Positions 39,270 to 49,072 of a DNA stretch of 49,072 bases are shown here, one piece after another; the first letter of the stretch is position 1, and every line of letters starts with the position of its first letter. Where the stretch lies: NCBI GenBank assembly GCA_945860595.1, contig CAMAQV010000022.1:1-49072 (forward strand), given 5' to 3'. A model generated the notes under the pieces. It did no database searches. It saw nothing but the letters and a program-made list of their open reading frames with translations, and had not been told where the DNA came from. A program made the position numbers and the translations under genes. This DNA is from Comamonas sp. lk (lineage in GTDB: Bacteria > Pseudomonadota > Gammaproteobacteria > Burkholderiales > Burkholderiaceae_C).

Positions 39270-40611
39270 GGGAAGAATGTAGCACAGGGTCTACCACCTG
39301 TCCCTGCACCAGGGTATGCGCCACCGCGCGGTCGTCACCCAGCACGATCAGGGCAAACAGCAGCTCGTCCAGGCTCGCTGCTTGGGCGGTGCGGCGCGCC
39401 AGCAGCGGCGTAGCGCGGGGGTTGATGGCGATGAAATCGGCCTCGCAGCCGGGCAGCAAATTGCCCACCACGCCGCCCAAACCCAGGGCCTGCGCCGCGC
39501 CCGCCGTGTGCTGCCACCACAGTGCGGCGGGCGGGATGCTGATGCCGGCCTTTGCATGGCCTTCGCGGCCCACGTAATAGGCCGCCAGCATGGTTTGAAA
39601 GGGTGAAAAGCTGGTGCCGCCGCCCACGTCGCTGGCCAGTCCGTAGCGCATCTGGGCCGCGTCGGCTGCAGCAAAGTCAAAGTAGCCGCTGCCGAGAAAC
39701 AGGTTGCTGGTGGGGCAGACCGCCGCCGCCGCGCCGCGCTCGTGCATCAGGGCGCGGTCATTGGCGTCAAAGTGGATGCAGTGGGCGTAGACGGCGCGCT
39801 CGCGCAAAAGCCCGTAATCGGCATAGACACCCAGGTAACTGCTGGCCTGTGGAAAGAGTTCGTGCACCCAGCGGATTTCGTCCAGGTTTTCGGAGACATG
39901 GGATTGCACCCAGACGTCCGGGTAGACGCGGGCAATCTCGCCTGCGCCGCGCAGCTGCGCCTCCGAGCAGGTAGGGGCGAAGCGCGGCGTGATGGCGTAG
40001 CCCAGGCGGTCCACGCCGTGCCAGCGGCGCAACAGGTCTTCGGTGTCGCGCAGGCTTTGTTCGGTCTCATCGCGCACCCCGTCCGGGCTGTGGCGGTCTT
40101 GCAAAACCTTGCCCGTGATCAGGCGCATACGGCGCGCCTGCGCCGCCTGCATCAGCGCCGTGACCGATGCCGGGTGCGATGTGGCGAATGCCAGCGCGCT
40201 TGTCACACCGTTGCGCAGCAACTCCGTCAGAAAGAAGTCAGCCGCAGCCTGCGCGTGTTCGGGGTCGGCAAAGCGGGCTTCTTCGACAAAGGTGTAGCGC
40301 GTAAGCCAAGGCAACAGCCCTTCAGCGGGCGAGCCGATCACATCGGTTTGTGGGTAGTGGATGTGCATGTCCACAAAGCCCGGTGCCAGTAGCAGATCGG
40401 GCCAGTGCGTGGGCGTCAGGTGGCCAAAGCGCGCGGCCAGATCTTGGTGCGCGCCGACCGCTAGCACGCGTGCGATGCCGTCCGCGCCGGTGTGCGTGAC
40501 CAGCAAGCCGTCGGCGACGTAGCGCGGCTGCTGCGCTTCGTCAAACCACAGAACAGCGGCGCGCCAGGCCTTCTCGCCTGCGCTGGCGTCCTCTATCCCT
40601 CGTGTGTTCAT
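39223..40611 (-). CDS. guaD: Guanine deaminase
   Basis: This 462-residue amidohydrolase has the metal-binding H83 and H85 in LAPGFVDMHIHYPQTD. The guanine-deaminase blocks are VQSHVSENLDEIRWV, YAHCIHFDANDRALM and LASDVGGGTSFSPFQTM, the last carrying the catalytic Asp. It hydrolyses guanine to xanthine and ammonia in the cytosol; xanthine is then the substrate of XdhAB. The ATG at 40609-40611 overlaps the xdhB stop (ATGA), so it is the third gene of the operon. An earlier in-frame ATG lies inside xdhB and is unlikely. Full family length. Its end overlaps the start of the copper-operon gene. Confidence 0.94.
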   Translation of the reverse strand: MNTRGIEDASAGEKAWRAAVLWFDEAQQPRYVADGLLVTHTGADGIARVLAVGAHQDLAARFGHLTPTHWPDLLLAPGFVDMHIHYPQTDVIGSPAEGLLPWLTRYTFVEEARFADPEHAQAAADFFLTELLRNGVTSALAFATSHPASVTALMQAAQARRMRLITGKVLQDRHSPDGVRDETEQSLRDTEDLLRRWHGVDRLGYAITPRFAPTCSEAQLRGAGEIARVYPDVWVQSHVSENLDEIRWVHELFPQASSYLGVYADYGLLRERAVYAHCIHFDANDRALMHERGAAAAVCPTSNLFLGSGYFDFAAADAAQMRYGLASDVGGGTSFSPFQTMLAAYYVGREGHAKAGISIPPAALWWQHTAGAAQALGLGGVVGNLLPGCEADFIAINPRATPLLARRTAQAASLDELLFALIVLGDDRAVAHTLVQGQVVDPVLHSSHEVDVPPADHLAIGT

Positions 40612-42892
40612 TGCAGGGCTGCCAGCACGCGCTCTGGCGTCGCAGGTGCGTTGAGTTGCACCACTTGCGTGCTGTCGCCGCTGCGGCTGTGCGCGTGCGC
40701 TACCGCATCGCGCAGCGCCTCCAAGACGCTGAGCGCCAGCATGAAAGGCGGCTCGCCCACGGCTTTGCTGCCGCCCACGTTGTCTTCGCGGTTGGGCTCG
40801 TGCCACAAGCTGATGTGGAAGTGCGCGGGTGTGTCGCCGATGGTCGGAATTTTGTAGGTGCTGGGCGCATGGGTGCGCAGCCGGCCTTGCGCGTCCCAGA
40901 CCAGTTCTTCGGTGGTCAGCCAGCCCATGCCCTGGATAAAGCCGCCCTCGATCTGGCCGATGTCAATCGCGCGGTGGAGCGGCGTGCCCACATCGTGCAG
41001 GATGTCCACGCGCAGCACCTTGGACTCGCCGGTGAGCGTGTCGATAGCCACCTCGGTGCAGGCCGCGCCGTAGGCAAAGTAGTAGAACGGGCGACCGCTG
41101 AGCGTGGCCTTGTCGTAATGGATTTTGGGCGTGCGGTAAAAACCGTCGCTCCAGAGTTGCACCCGCTGCGCGTAGGCCATGGGGATTAGGCTGGCAAAGC
41201 TGCGTGTCTGCGCGGGGCTGTGGACCTGGTCATCGGCAAAGCGCACGGCGCTGGCGCTGCAGCCGTCCAGCTCCGCGACAAACTGCGCCAGCCGGTCGCG
41301 CACCTGCAACGCGGCCAACTCGGCGGCGCGGCCGTTGAGGTCGGTACCGGCAGAGGCCGCCGTGGCGCTGGCGTTGGGCACTTTGTCGGTATCGCTCGCA
41401 TTGACTTTGACCCGCGTTGGCGTGAGGCCCAAAACCTCGGCGACGATCAGTGCGACTTTGGTGTGCAGGCCCTGGCCCATCTCAGTCCCGCCGTGGTTGA
41501 CCAGCACACTGCCGTCGGTATACACATGAACCAATGCGCCGGCCTGGTTGAACTGCGTGGCGGTGAAGCTGATGCCGAACTTCACCGGTGTGAGCGCCAG
41601 CCCGCGTTGCAAGGTGGGTTGCGCGGCGTTCCAATCGGCGATCTCGGCGCGGCGCGCGCGGTAATCGCAGTCATGCGCCAGCTGCGTGATCAGCGGCTGC
41701 AGGATGTTGTCTTCCACCGCCATGCCGTAGTGCGTGGTGTTGCGCTCGGTGGTTCCGTAAAGATTGCGCAGCCGCACATCCAGCGGGTCCAGGCTCAGGG
41801 TTCGGGCGATGTCACCCAGAATCACTTCGGTCACCACCATGCCCTGCGGTCCGCCGAAACCACGGAACGCGGTGTGGCTTTGTTTGTGGGTTTTGCAGCG
41901 GTAGGAGTCGATCGCCACATGCTCTAAAAAGTACGCGTTGTCAGTGTGGAAGATGGCGCGGTCGGCCACCGGGCCGCTCAGGTCGGCGCTGAAGCCGCAG
42001 TCCACCAGCTGCGTCACCCGCAGCCCCAGAATCCGGCCGCTGTCATCGAAGCCCACGTGGTAGACGTAGCTGAAGGGATGGCGTTTGCCGGTGACCATGA
42101 AGTCATCGTCGCGGTCCAAGCGCAGCTTCACCGGCCGCCCCACTTTGCGCGCGGCCAGCGCCGCCCACACCGCCAGGTGCCCGGCCTGCGTCTCTTTGCC
42201 GCCAAAGCCCCCGCCCATGCGGCGGCAGACCACACGCACTGCGTGCAGCGGAATGTCCAGCGCGTGGGCCACCCAGTGCTGCACCTCTCCAGGGTGCTGG
42301 GTGCTGCTGTGGATCAGCCACTGCCCGTCTTCCTGGGGCAGCGCATAGGCGATTTGCCCTTCCAGATAAAAGTGTTCCTGCCCACCCACGTCCAGCGTGC
42401 CGCGCAAGCTATGGGGTGCTGCGGCCAGGGCTTGCGCCGCATCGCCCCGGCGCACATGTACCGGCGGCAAAACCCAGTGCTGCTGCGCGACGGCATCGCG
42501 CACATTCAGAACGGCGGGCAGGGGTTCGATGTCCGGGCGCACCAGCTGCGCCGCATACCGCGCGCGGTGGTGGCTGTCGGCAACCACCAGGCCCATGACG
42601 TTGCCGACATGCTGCACGGTTTTATCCGCAAATATCGCTTCATCGTGCGCAAAGTTCGCCAGCACATGGTCACCCGGAATATCCGCAGAACCCACCAGCG
42701 CATGCACGCCGGGCGCGGCCCATGCAGCCGCTGTGTCCATGCCGCGCACCCGCCCATGCGCCAGCGGCGAGAGGATGGGCGCTGCGTTCAGCGTCCCGGC
42801 TACTTCCGGCAGGTCGTCGATGTACTGTGCGCGTCCGTCGATATGGCGCACCGCACTTTCATGGTGGGCCGGGGCGGTAGCGGGCGCGGCGC

Positions 42893-42896
<4 letters not shown>
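40608..42896 (-). CDS. xdhB: Xanthine dehydrogenase, molybdopterin-binding subunit
   Basis: The 762-residue large subunit has the molybdenum-cofactor motifs RMGGGFGGKET, FRGFGGPQGMVVTE and NHGGTEMGQGLHTK. The catalytic glutamate is in KAVGEPPFMLALSV near the C-terminus. The N-terminal half contains AQYIDDLPEVAGTL and the aldehyde-oxidase a/b hammerhead. It oxidises hypoxanthine and xanthine to urate, passing electrons to XdhA's iron-sulphur clusters. ATGA couplings at both ends (with xdhA at 42893-42896 and guaD at 40608-40611) show a tightly built operon. No xdhC-like maturation gene follows, unlike many xdhABC operons. Confidence 0.95.
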
Positions 42897-45515
<2,619 letters not shown>

Positions 45516-45516
45516 G

Positions 45517-45555
45517 GCGCCGCCCGCCAGCGCCGAGGGCGGGTTCAGGCGGCGC
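45517..45555. terminator. GC-rich stem-loops between convergent genes
   Basis: GCGCCGCC (45517-45524) can pair with GGCGGCGC (45548-45555). An alternative inner stem pairs CCCGCC (45523-45528) with GGCGGG (45538-45543). The two share two bases, so they exclude each other in part. There is no T-run; the position between the deaminase stop and the ABC ATPase stop suggests a role in ending or protecting transcripts. Confidence 0.4.
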
Positions 45556-47158
45556 GTTTGGCCAGCACGCCGTCCAGCCAGTCGCTGCGCATCACGGGCA
45601 CGGCGGTAATCAGTTTTTCGGTGTACGGGTGGAAGGGACCGTCGAAAATCTGGTTGGTGTCCTCAAAGGCTACAAACGACCCCTGCAGCATCACCGCAGT
45701 GCGATGGGCGATGCGGTGCACCACGTCCAGATCGTGGGTGATGAGCACATAGCTCAGGCGCAGCTCGGCTTGCAGGCGGCGCAGCAACTTCAAAATTTCT
45801 TCGGCCACCAACGGATCCAGCGCAGACGTCGGTTCGTCCAGAATGATCAGGTCGGGTTTGGCCGCCAGGGCACGGGCAATGCATACGCGTTGCTTTTGGC
45901 CACCGGAGAGCTGACCCGGGCGGCGCGTCAGGAAATCGCGCGGGAGTTCCACCAAATCCAGCAGCTCTTCGGCGCGCCGCCGCACGGCCGCAGCATCCAG
46001 GCCGAAATAAAACGCAGCCGGGCGGCCAATGATGTCCAACACGCTTTGTCGGGGGTTGATGGCGACGTCGGGAATCTGGTAGACCAGTTGAATGCAGCGC
46101 TTGAGGTCTTTGCTGCGCTCGGCCAAGGTTTTTGGCAGGGCTTGGCCCTTGAACGTAATCTGGCCGCCTGTGGGCGGCAGCAAGCCAGTTACCACCCGGG
46201 CCAGCGTCGATTTACCTGAGCCGGATTCGCCCACCACCGCGACTGTCTCACCCACCTTCACGTCCAGGCTCACGTCGTTGATGACCTTGAAGCTGCCGTA
46301 GGCGGCGTAGACCTTGTCGATCTTCAGAATGGTTTGGTCTTGCACCGATGAGGCCGAAGCGCGCTCGTGCGCGGCAGCACCGCGCACCGCGACCAGGCGT
46401 GCGGAATATTCCTGTGTTGGGGCTTGCAGCACGCCATCCACCGTGCCTTCTTCCACTTCTTCGCCGTGGCGCAATACCTTGATGCGATCGGCTACCTGCG
46501 CCACCACGGCCAGGTCGTGCGTGATGTACAGCGCGGCGGTACCGAACTCGCGGATCAGCGATTTGATCAAGATCAGCACTTCGATTTGGGTGGTGACATC
46601 CAGCGCGGTGGTGGGCTCGTCGAGCACCAGGATGTCGGGGCGGCAGGACATGGCCATGGCCGCCATGGCGCGCTGCAACTGGCCACCGGAGGCCTGGTGC
46701 GGGTAGCGCCGGCCAAAATTGTCAGGGTCGGGCAGGTCGAGCGATTTGAACAGGCTGCGCGCCCAGGCTTCGGCCTCGGTACGGGTCATCAGCTTATGCA
46801 GCACCGGCGATTCGCAGACCTGGTCCATGATGCTGTGCGCCGGGTTGAATGCGGCAGCGGCAGACTGTGCCACATAGGCAATGCGCCGGCCACGCACGGT
46901 GCGACGGCCTTCGGCATCCAGGGTGCGCAAATCCACACCATCGATCTTGATGGAACCACCGGCAATATGCACTCCGGCGCGGGCGTAACCCATCGCCGCC
47001 AGCCCGATGGTGGACTTGCCAGCACCGCTCTCGCCAATCAAGCCCAGGACCTGGCCTGCACGCAGTTCCAAGTCGACCGATTTGACAATCGGCGCGCCGT
47101 TCATCACGGCGTCGAGCTTGAGGCCCGTGATCTGCAAAATCAATTTTTCAGTTGCCAT
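45545..47158 (-). CDS. Fused double ATP-binding protein of a peptide/nickel-type ABC transporter
   Basis: The 537-residue protein carries two complete nucleotide-binding domains. The first (to about 270) has Walker A GESGAGKST, signature SGGQLQRA and Walker B ILVLDEPTTALD. The second (about 290-530) has GESGSGKST, LSGGQKQRV and LIILDEPTSALD. This is the DppD-DppF fusion seen in YejF/GsiA-type oligopeptide, microcin or glutathione importers. It powers uptake through the two permeases encoded just upstream. Start ATG at 47156-47158, one base from the preceding stop, with GGAG upstream. The imported substrate is unknown; proximity to purine catabolism is suggestive only. Confidence 0.92.
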   Translation of the reverse strand: MATEKLILQITGLKLDAVMNGAPIVKSVDLELRAGQVLGLIGESGAGKSTIGLAAMGYARAGVHIAGGSIKIDGVDLRTLDAEGRRTVRGRRIAYVAQSAAAAFNPAHSIMDQVCESPVLHKLMTRTEAEAWARSLFKSLDLPDPDNFGRRYPHQASGGQLQRAMAAMAMSCRPDILVLDEPTTALDVTTQIEVLILIKSLIREFGTAALYITHDLAVVAQVADRIKVLRHGEEVEEGTVDGVLQAPTQEYSARLVAVRGAAAHERASASSVQDQTILKIDKVYAAYGSFKVINDVSLDVKVGETVAVVGESGSGKSTLARVVTGLLPPTGGQITFKGQALPKTLAERSKDLKRCIQLVYQIPDVAINPRQSVLDIIGRPAAFYFGLDAAAVRRRAEELLDLVELPRDFLTRRPGQLSGGQKQRVCIARALAAKPDLIILDEPTSALDPLVAEEILKLLRRLQAELRLSYVLITHDLDVVHRIAHRTAVMLQGSFVAFEDTNQIFDGPFHPYTEKLITAVPVMRSDWLDGVLAKRAA

Positions 47159-47159
47159 T

Positions 47160-47993
47160 TCAGAGCTCCGCCTGCGCGCCCGAGGGACGCGCGTCAATGG
47201 ACAACATCCAGTCCACCATGAGGTTGACCGACACCGTGAGCAGCGCAATCGCGGTGGCCGGATAAATCGGGGCCATCATGCCGAAATTGATCGCTGCAGC
47301 GTTTTCGCGCACCATGCCGCCTAAGTCTGCGTAGGGCGGCTGAATGCCCAGGCCGAGGAAGGACAAGCCTGCGATAAACAAGAAGTTGAAGCAAAACCGC
47401 AGCCCAAATTCTGAGACCAGCGGGGCCCAGGCGTTGGGCAGGATTTCGCGGGTAATGACCCACCACAGGCCCTCGCCGCGCAGCCGGGCTGCTTCAACGT
47501 ATTCCATCACATTCAGGTTCATGCCTAGCGCTCGCGATAGGCGAAAGACACGCGTGGAGTCCAAAACCGCGATGGTGAGGATCAGCACCGGAATGCTGGA
47601 CCCAAAGACGCCCAGGATGATCAAGGCAAAAATCAGGCTGGGTATGGACAGCATGACATCGACCAGGCGCGAAAAGAAGGTGTCGACCCAGCCGCCCAGT
47701 ACGGCGCTGACCAGCCCGGTGAGGATGCCGATCAAAAAGGAGAGTGCGGTAATCGCCAGTGCCACTCCAATCGTCATGCGGCTGCCGTACATCATGCGCG
47801 TGAGCATGTCGCGGCCGATCTGGTCGGCACCGAAGAGCATTTTGGCCGAGGGCTCGTCCCAGGTGCCGCCTACATTGGCCGACTCGGAGTAGGGCGCAAT
47901 CCAGGGCGTGAACAGCGAAACAAAGATGAAGACAGCAACCACCGCCATGCCGAAGGCGGCAGATGCAGTTAATTTGTGGCCGAAGAGTTTCAT
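47160..47993 (-). CDS. ABC transporter permease, DppC type
   Basis: The 277-residue membrane protein has an N-terminal helix (AFGMAVVAVFIFVSLFTPWI) and the LFGADQIGRDMLTRMMYGSR motif typical of DppC/OppC. Further helices follow, with an EAA-like loop ending in PNAWAPLV for contact with the ATPase. It forms one half of the inner-membrane channel. It lies 20 bases after the DppB-type gene and one base before the ATPase gene. ATG at 47991-47993. Confidence 0.93.
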   Translation of the reverse strand: MKLFGHKLTASAAFGMAVVAVFIFVSLFTPWIAPYSESANVGGTWDEPSAKMLFGADQIGRDMLTRMMYGSRMTIGVALAITALSFLIGILTGLVSAVLGGWVDTFFSRLVDVMLSIPSLIFALIILGVFGSSIPVLILTIAVLDSTRVFRLSRALGMNLNVMEYVEAARLRGEGLWWVITREILPNAWAPLVSEFGLRFCFNFLFIAGLSFLGLGIQPPYADLGGMVRENAAAINFGMMAPIYPATAIALLTVSVNLMVDWMLSIDARPSGAQAEL

Positions 47994-48013
47994 GGTGCGT
48001 GAAAGGGAAAGGC

Positions 48014-48961
48014 TCAGCGCTGGTGGCGCAGGCGGGGGTTGACCACAATGACCAGGATGTCGGCCAGCGTGTTGAGCATCACGAACACGGTGGCGAAGGT
48101 CAGGCCGCAGGCCTGGATCACCGGCACATCGCGCTTGGATACGCCGTCGACCATGTACTGGCCCAGACCGGGGTAGACAAACACCGCCTCGATCACCACC
48201 ACACCGACCACCAGATAGGCCATGTTGAGTGCGATCACCGTGATGATGGGCGCTGCGGCATTGGGCAGCGCATGGCGCACGATCACACGGGCGCGGGGCG
48301 CGCCTTTGAGAAAGGCCATTTCAATATAAGGCGTGGACATCACCGACAGCACCGAGCTGCGGGTCATGCGCAGCATGTGGGCTGCTACCAGCAGGGTCAG
48401 GGTCAGCGCGGGCAGCGTGGTCTGGAACACGCGTTCGCTGAAATCCATGTTTTTGGACACCATGGCCAGCGATGGGAACCACTGGTATTCGACTGCGAAA
48501 AAAATGATCAGCAGGTAGGCAATGAAAAATTCAGGCAGCGAAATCGCTATCAGGGTGACGATGTTGGATAGTCGGTCTGAAAATTTGCCCTCGTTGATGG
48601 CGGCCATGATTCCCAGTCCCACAGACAATGGGATGGCAATCACCGCGGCATAACCGGCCAGAAACAAGGTATTGCGCAGCCGGGGCAGCAGGTCGTCAAT
48701 GATGACGCGTTTGTTGGTGAGCGCCACGCCCAGATCACCGTGCAGTGCGCCGACCAGCCAGTTCCAGTAGCGCAGGTGGGCCGGAACATCCAGCCCGAGT
48801 TCGCGCCGGAAAACGATGAGCGCCTCAGGCGTCGCGCCTTGTCCCAGAACCGCAGATGCCACGTCACCCGGCAGGATCTGCGTGCAAACAAATATCAACA
48901 TCGACACTGCGAAAAGGGTCAACACCCCGAGTAGCAGCCGGTTCACGATCAACTTAGCCAT
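48014..48961 (-). CDS. ABC transporter permease, DppB type
   Basis: The 315-residue membrane protein starts with a helix (LLLGVLTLFAVSMLIFVCTQ) and LPGDVASAVLGQGATPEAL, the standard DppB/OppB opening. It has the EAA-like loop region RARVIVRHALPNAAAPIITV and VVIEAVFVYPGLGQYMVDG. About six membrane helices are expected. It pairs with the DppC-type permease that follows. It is the first gene of this transporter inside the window; the binding-protein gene would be expected to the right of the edge. ATG at 48959-48961. Confidence 0.93.
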   Translation of the reverse strand: MAKLIVNRLLLGVLTLFAVSMLIFVCTQILPGDVASAVLGQGATPEALIVFRRELGLDVPAHLRYWNWLVGALHGDLGVALTNKRVIIDDLLPRLRNTLFLAGYAAVIAIPLSVGLGIMAAINEGKFSDRLSNIVTLIAISLPEFFIAYLLIIFFAVEYQWFPSLAMVSKNMDFSERVFQTTLPALTLTLLVAAHMLRMTRSSVLSVMSTPYIEMAFLKGAPRARVIVRHALPNAAAPIITVIALNMAYLVVGVVVIEAVFVYPGLGQYMVDGVSKRDVPVIQACGLTFATVFVMLNTLADILVIVVNPRLRHQR

Positions 48962-49047
48962 GGAATGCCATCAGTCATAAAAAAGTTCGGGACGGGATTC
49001 GCGCCACGCCTAGCATAACGCCATGACACGGCCACCACAGTGTGCCC

Positions 49048-49072
49048 AAAAAAAAGGGCTGGGCGCAAGCCC
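49048..49072 (-). terminator. Intrinsic terminator at the right edge, leftward
   Basis: Read on the minus strand, GGGCT (49068-49072) pairs with AGCCC (49056-49060) around a short GC-rich loop and is followed by eight T. It would end or attenuate transcription coming from a gene just outside the window, upstream of the permeases, as is common between a binding-protein gene and its permease genes. The stem may extend beyond the window. Confidence 0.75.

Overview
The window is a stretch of Gram-negative, high-GC chromosome. Gene content and order point to a betaproteobacterium of the order Burkholderiales, most likely Comamonadaceae (Rhodoferax/Polaromonas-like). The basis is the order coxB-coxA-small assembly protein-ctaG-DUF2970-coxC-(DUF2909)-surf1-ctaA-ctaB-sco followed by rpoH, plus the DUF1841, ComF/BioC-like and TrmL neighbourhoods. 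The genus is inference. I see no tRNA, rRNA, CRISPR array, insertion sequence or prophage gene.

Region 1 (1-14.7 kb) is an accessory glycan locus. A 3'-truncated acetylpolyamine amidohydrolase pseudogene and one methyltransferase read leftward. Then about twelve genes read rightward with many 1-8 base overlaps: two related SAM methyltransferases (one with TPR repeats), a GT-A-like glycosyltransferase, a sugar-modifying module (cupin, zinc-finger C-methyltransferase-like protein, SDR epimerase/decarboxylase, Gfo/Idh oxidoreductase), a 1046-residue TPR/GT41 (O-GlcNAc transferase-like) protein fused to a NodZ/FUT8-like fucosyltransferase domain, a GT9-like protein, a second fucosyltransferase-like protein, a DUF5672 protein and a GT4 glycosyltransferase. 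The first 2.7 kb are visibly AT-richer than the rest. The locus probably makes a modified sugar and puts it on protein (flagellin or another surface protein) or on a surface polysaccharide. The fused enzyme is the best candidate for something undescribed.

Region 2 (14.7-23.7 kb) is mixed housekeeping: a DedA membrane protein, an exported beta-carbonic-anhydrase-like protein, a MoxR/VWA pair with a GNAT acetyltransferase between them, a dihaem cytochrome c4-like protein with a clear terminator, DUF1841, a MaoC-like hydratase, TrmL, ComF, a BioC-like protein and DUF2244.

Region 3 (23.7-32.9 kb) is the aa3-type cytochrome c oxidase cluster with its assembly factors: copper delivery (CtaG/Cox11, Sco, a Sco-like membrane protein), haem A synthesis (CtaB, CtaA) and Surf1.

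Region 4 (32.9-39.3 kb) holds rpoH (sigma-32) behind a perfect CIRCE operator. Upstream on the same strand lies a copper-handling operon: a Cys/His-rich secreted protein, a small exported protein, a TolC-family lipoprotein, a TAT-exported multicopper oxidase, a cupredoxin, a DUF411 protein and a CusF-like protein.

Region 5 (39.2-45.5 kb) is purine catabolism: xanthine dehydrogenase XdhA/XdhB and guanine deaminase in one operon, with a divergent adenine-deaminase-type enzyme. Together these would convert adenine and guanine via hypoxanthine and xanthine to urate.

Region 6 (45.5-49.1 kb) is a peptide/nickel-type ABC transporter: two permeases and a fused double ATPase. A terminator at the right edge suggests the preceding gene, perhaps its binding protein, lies just outside.
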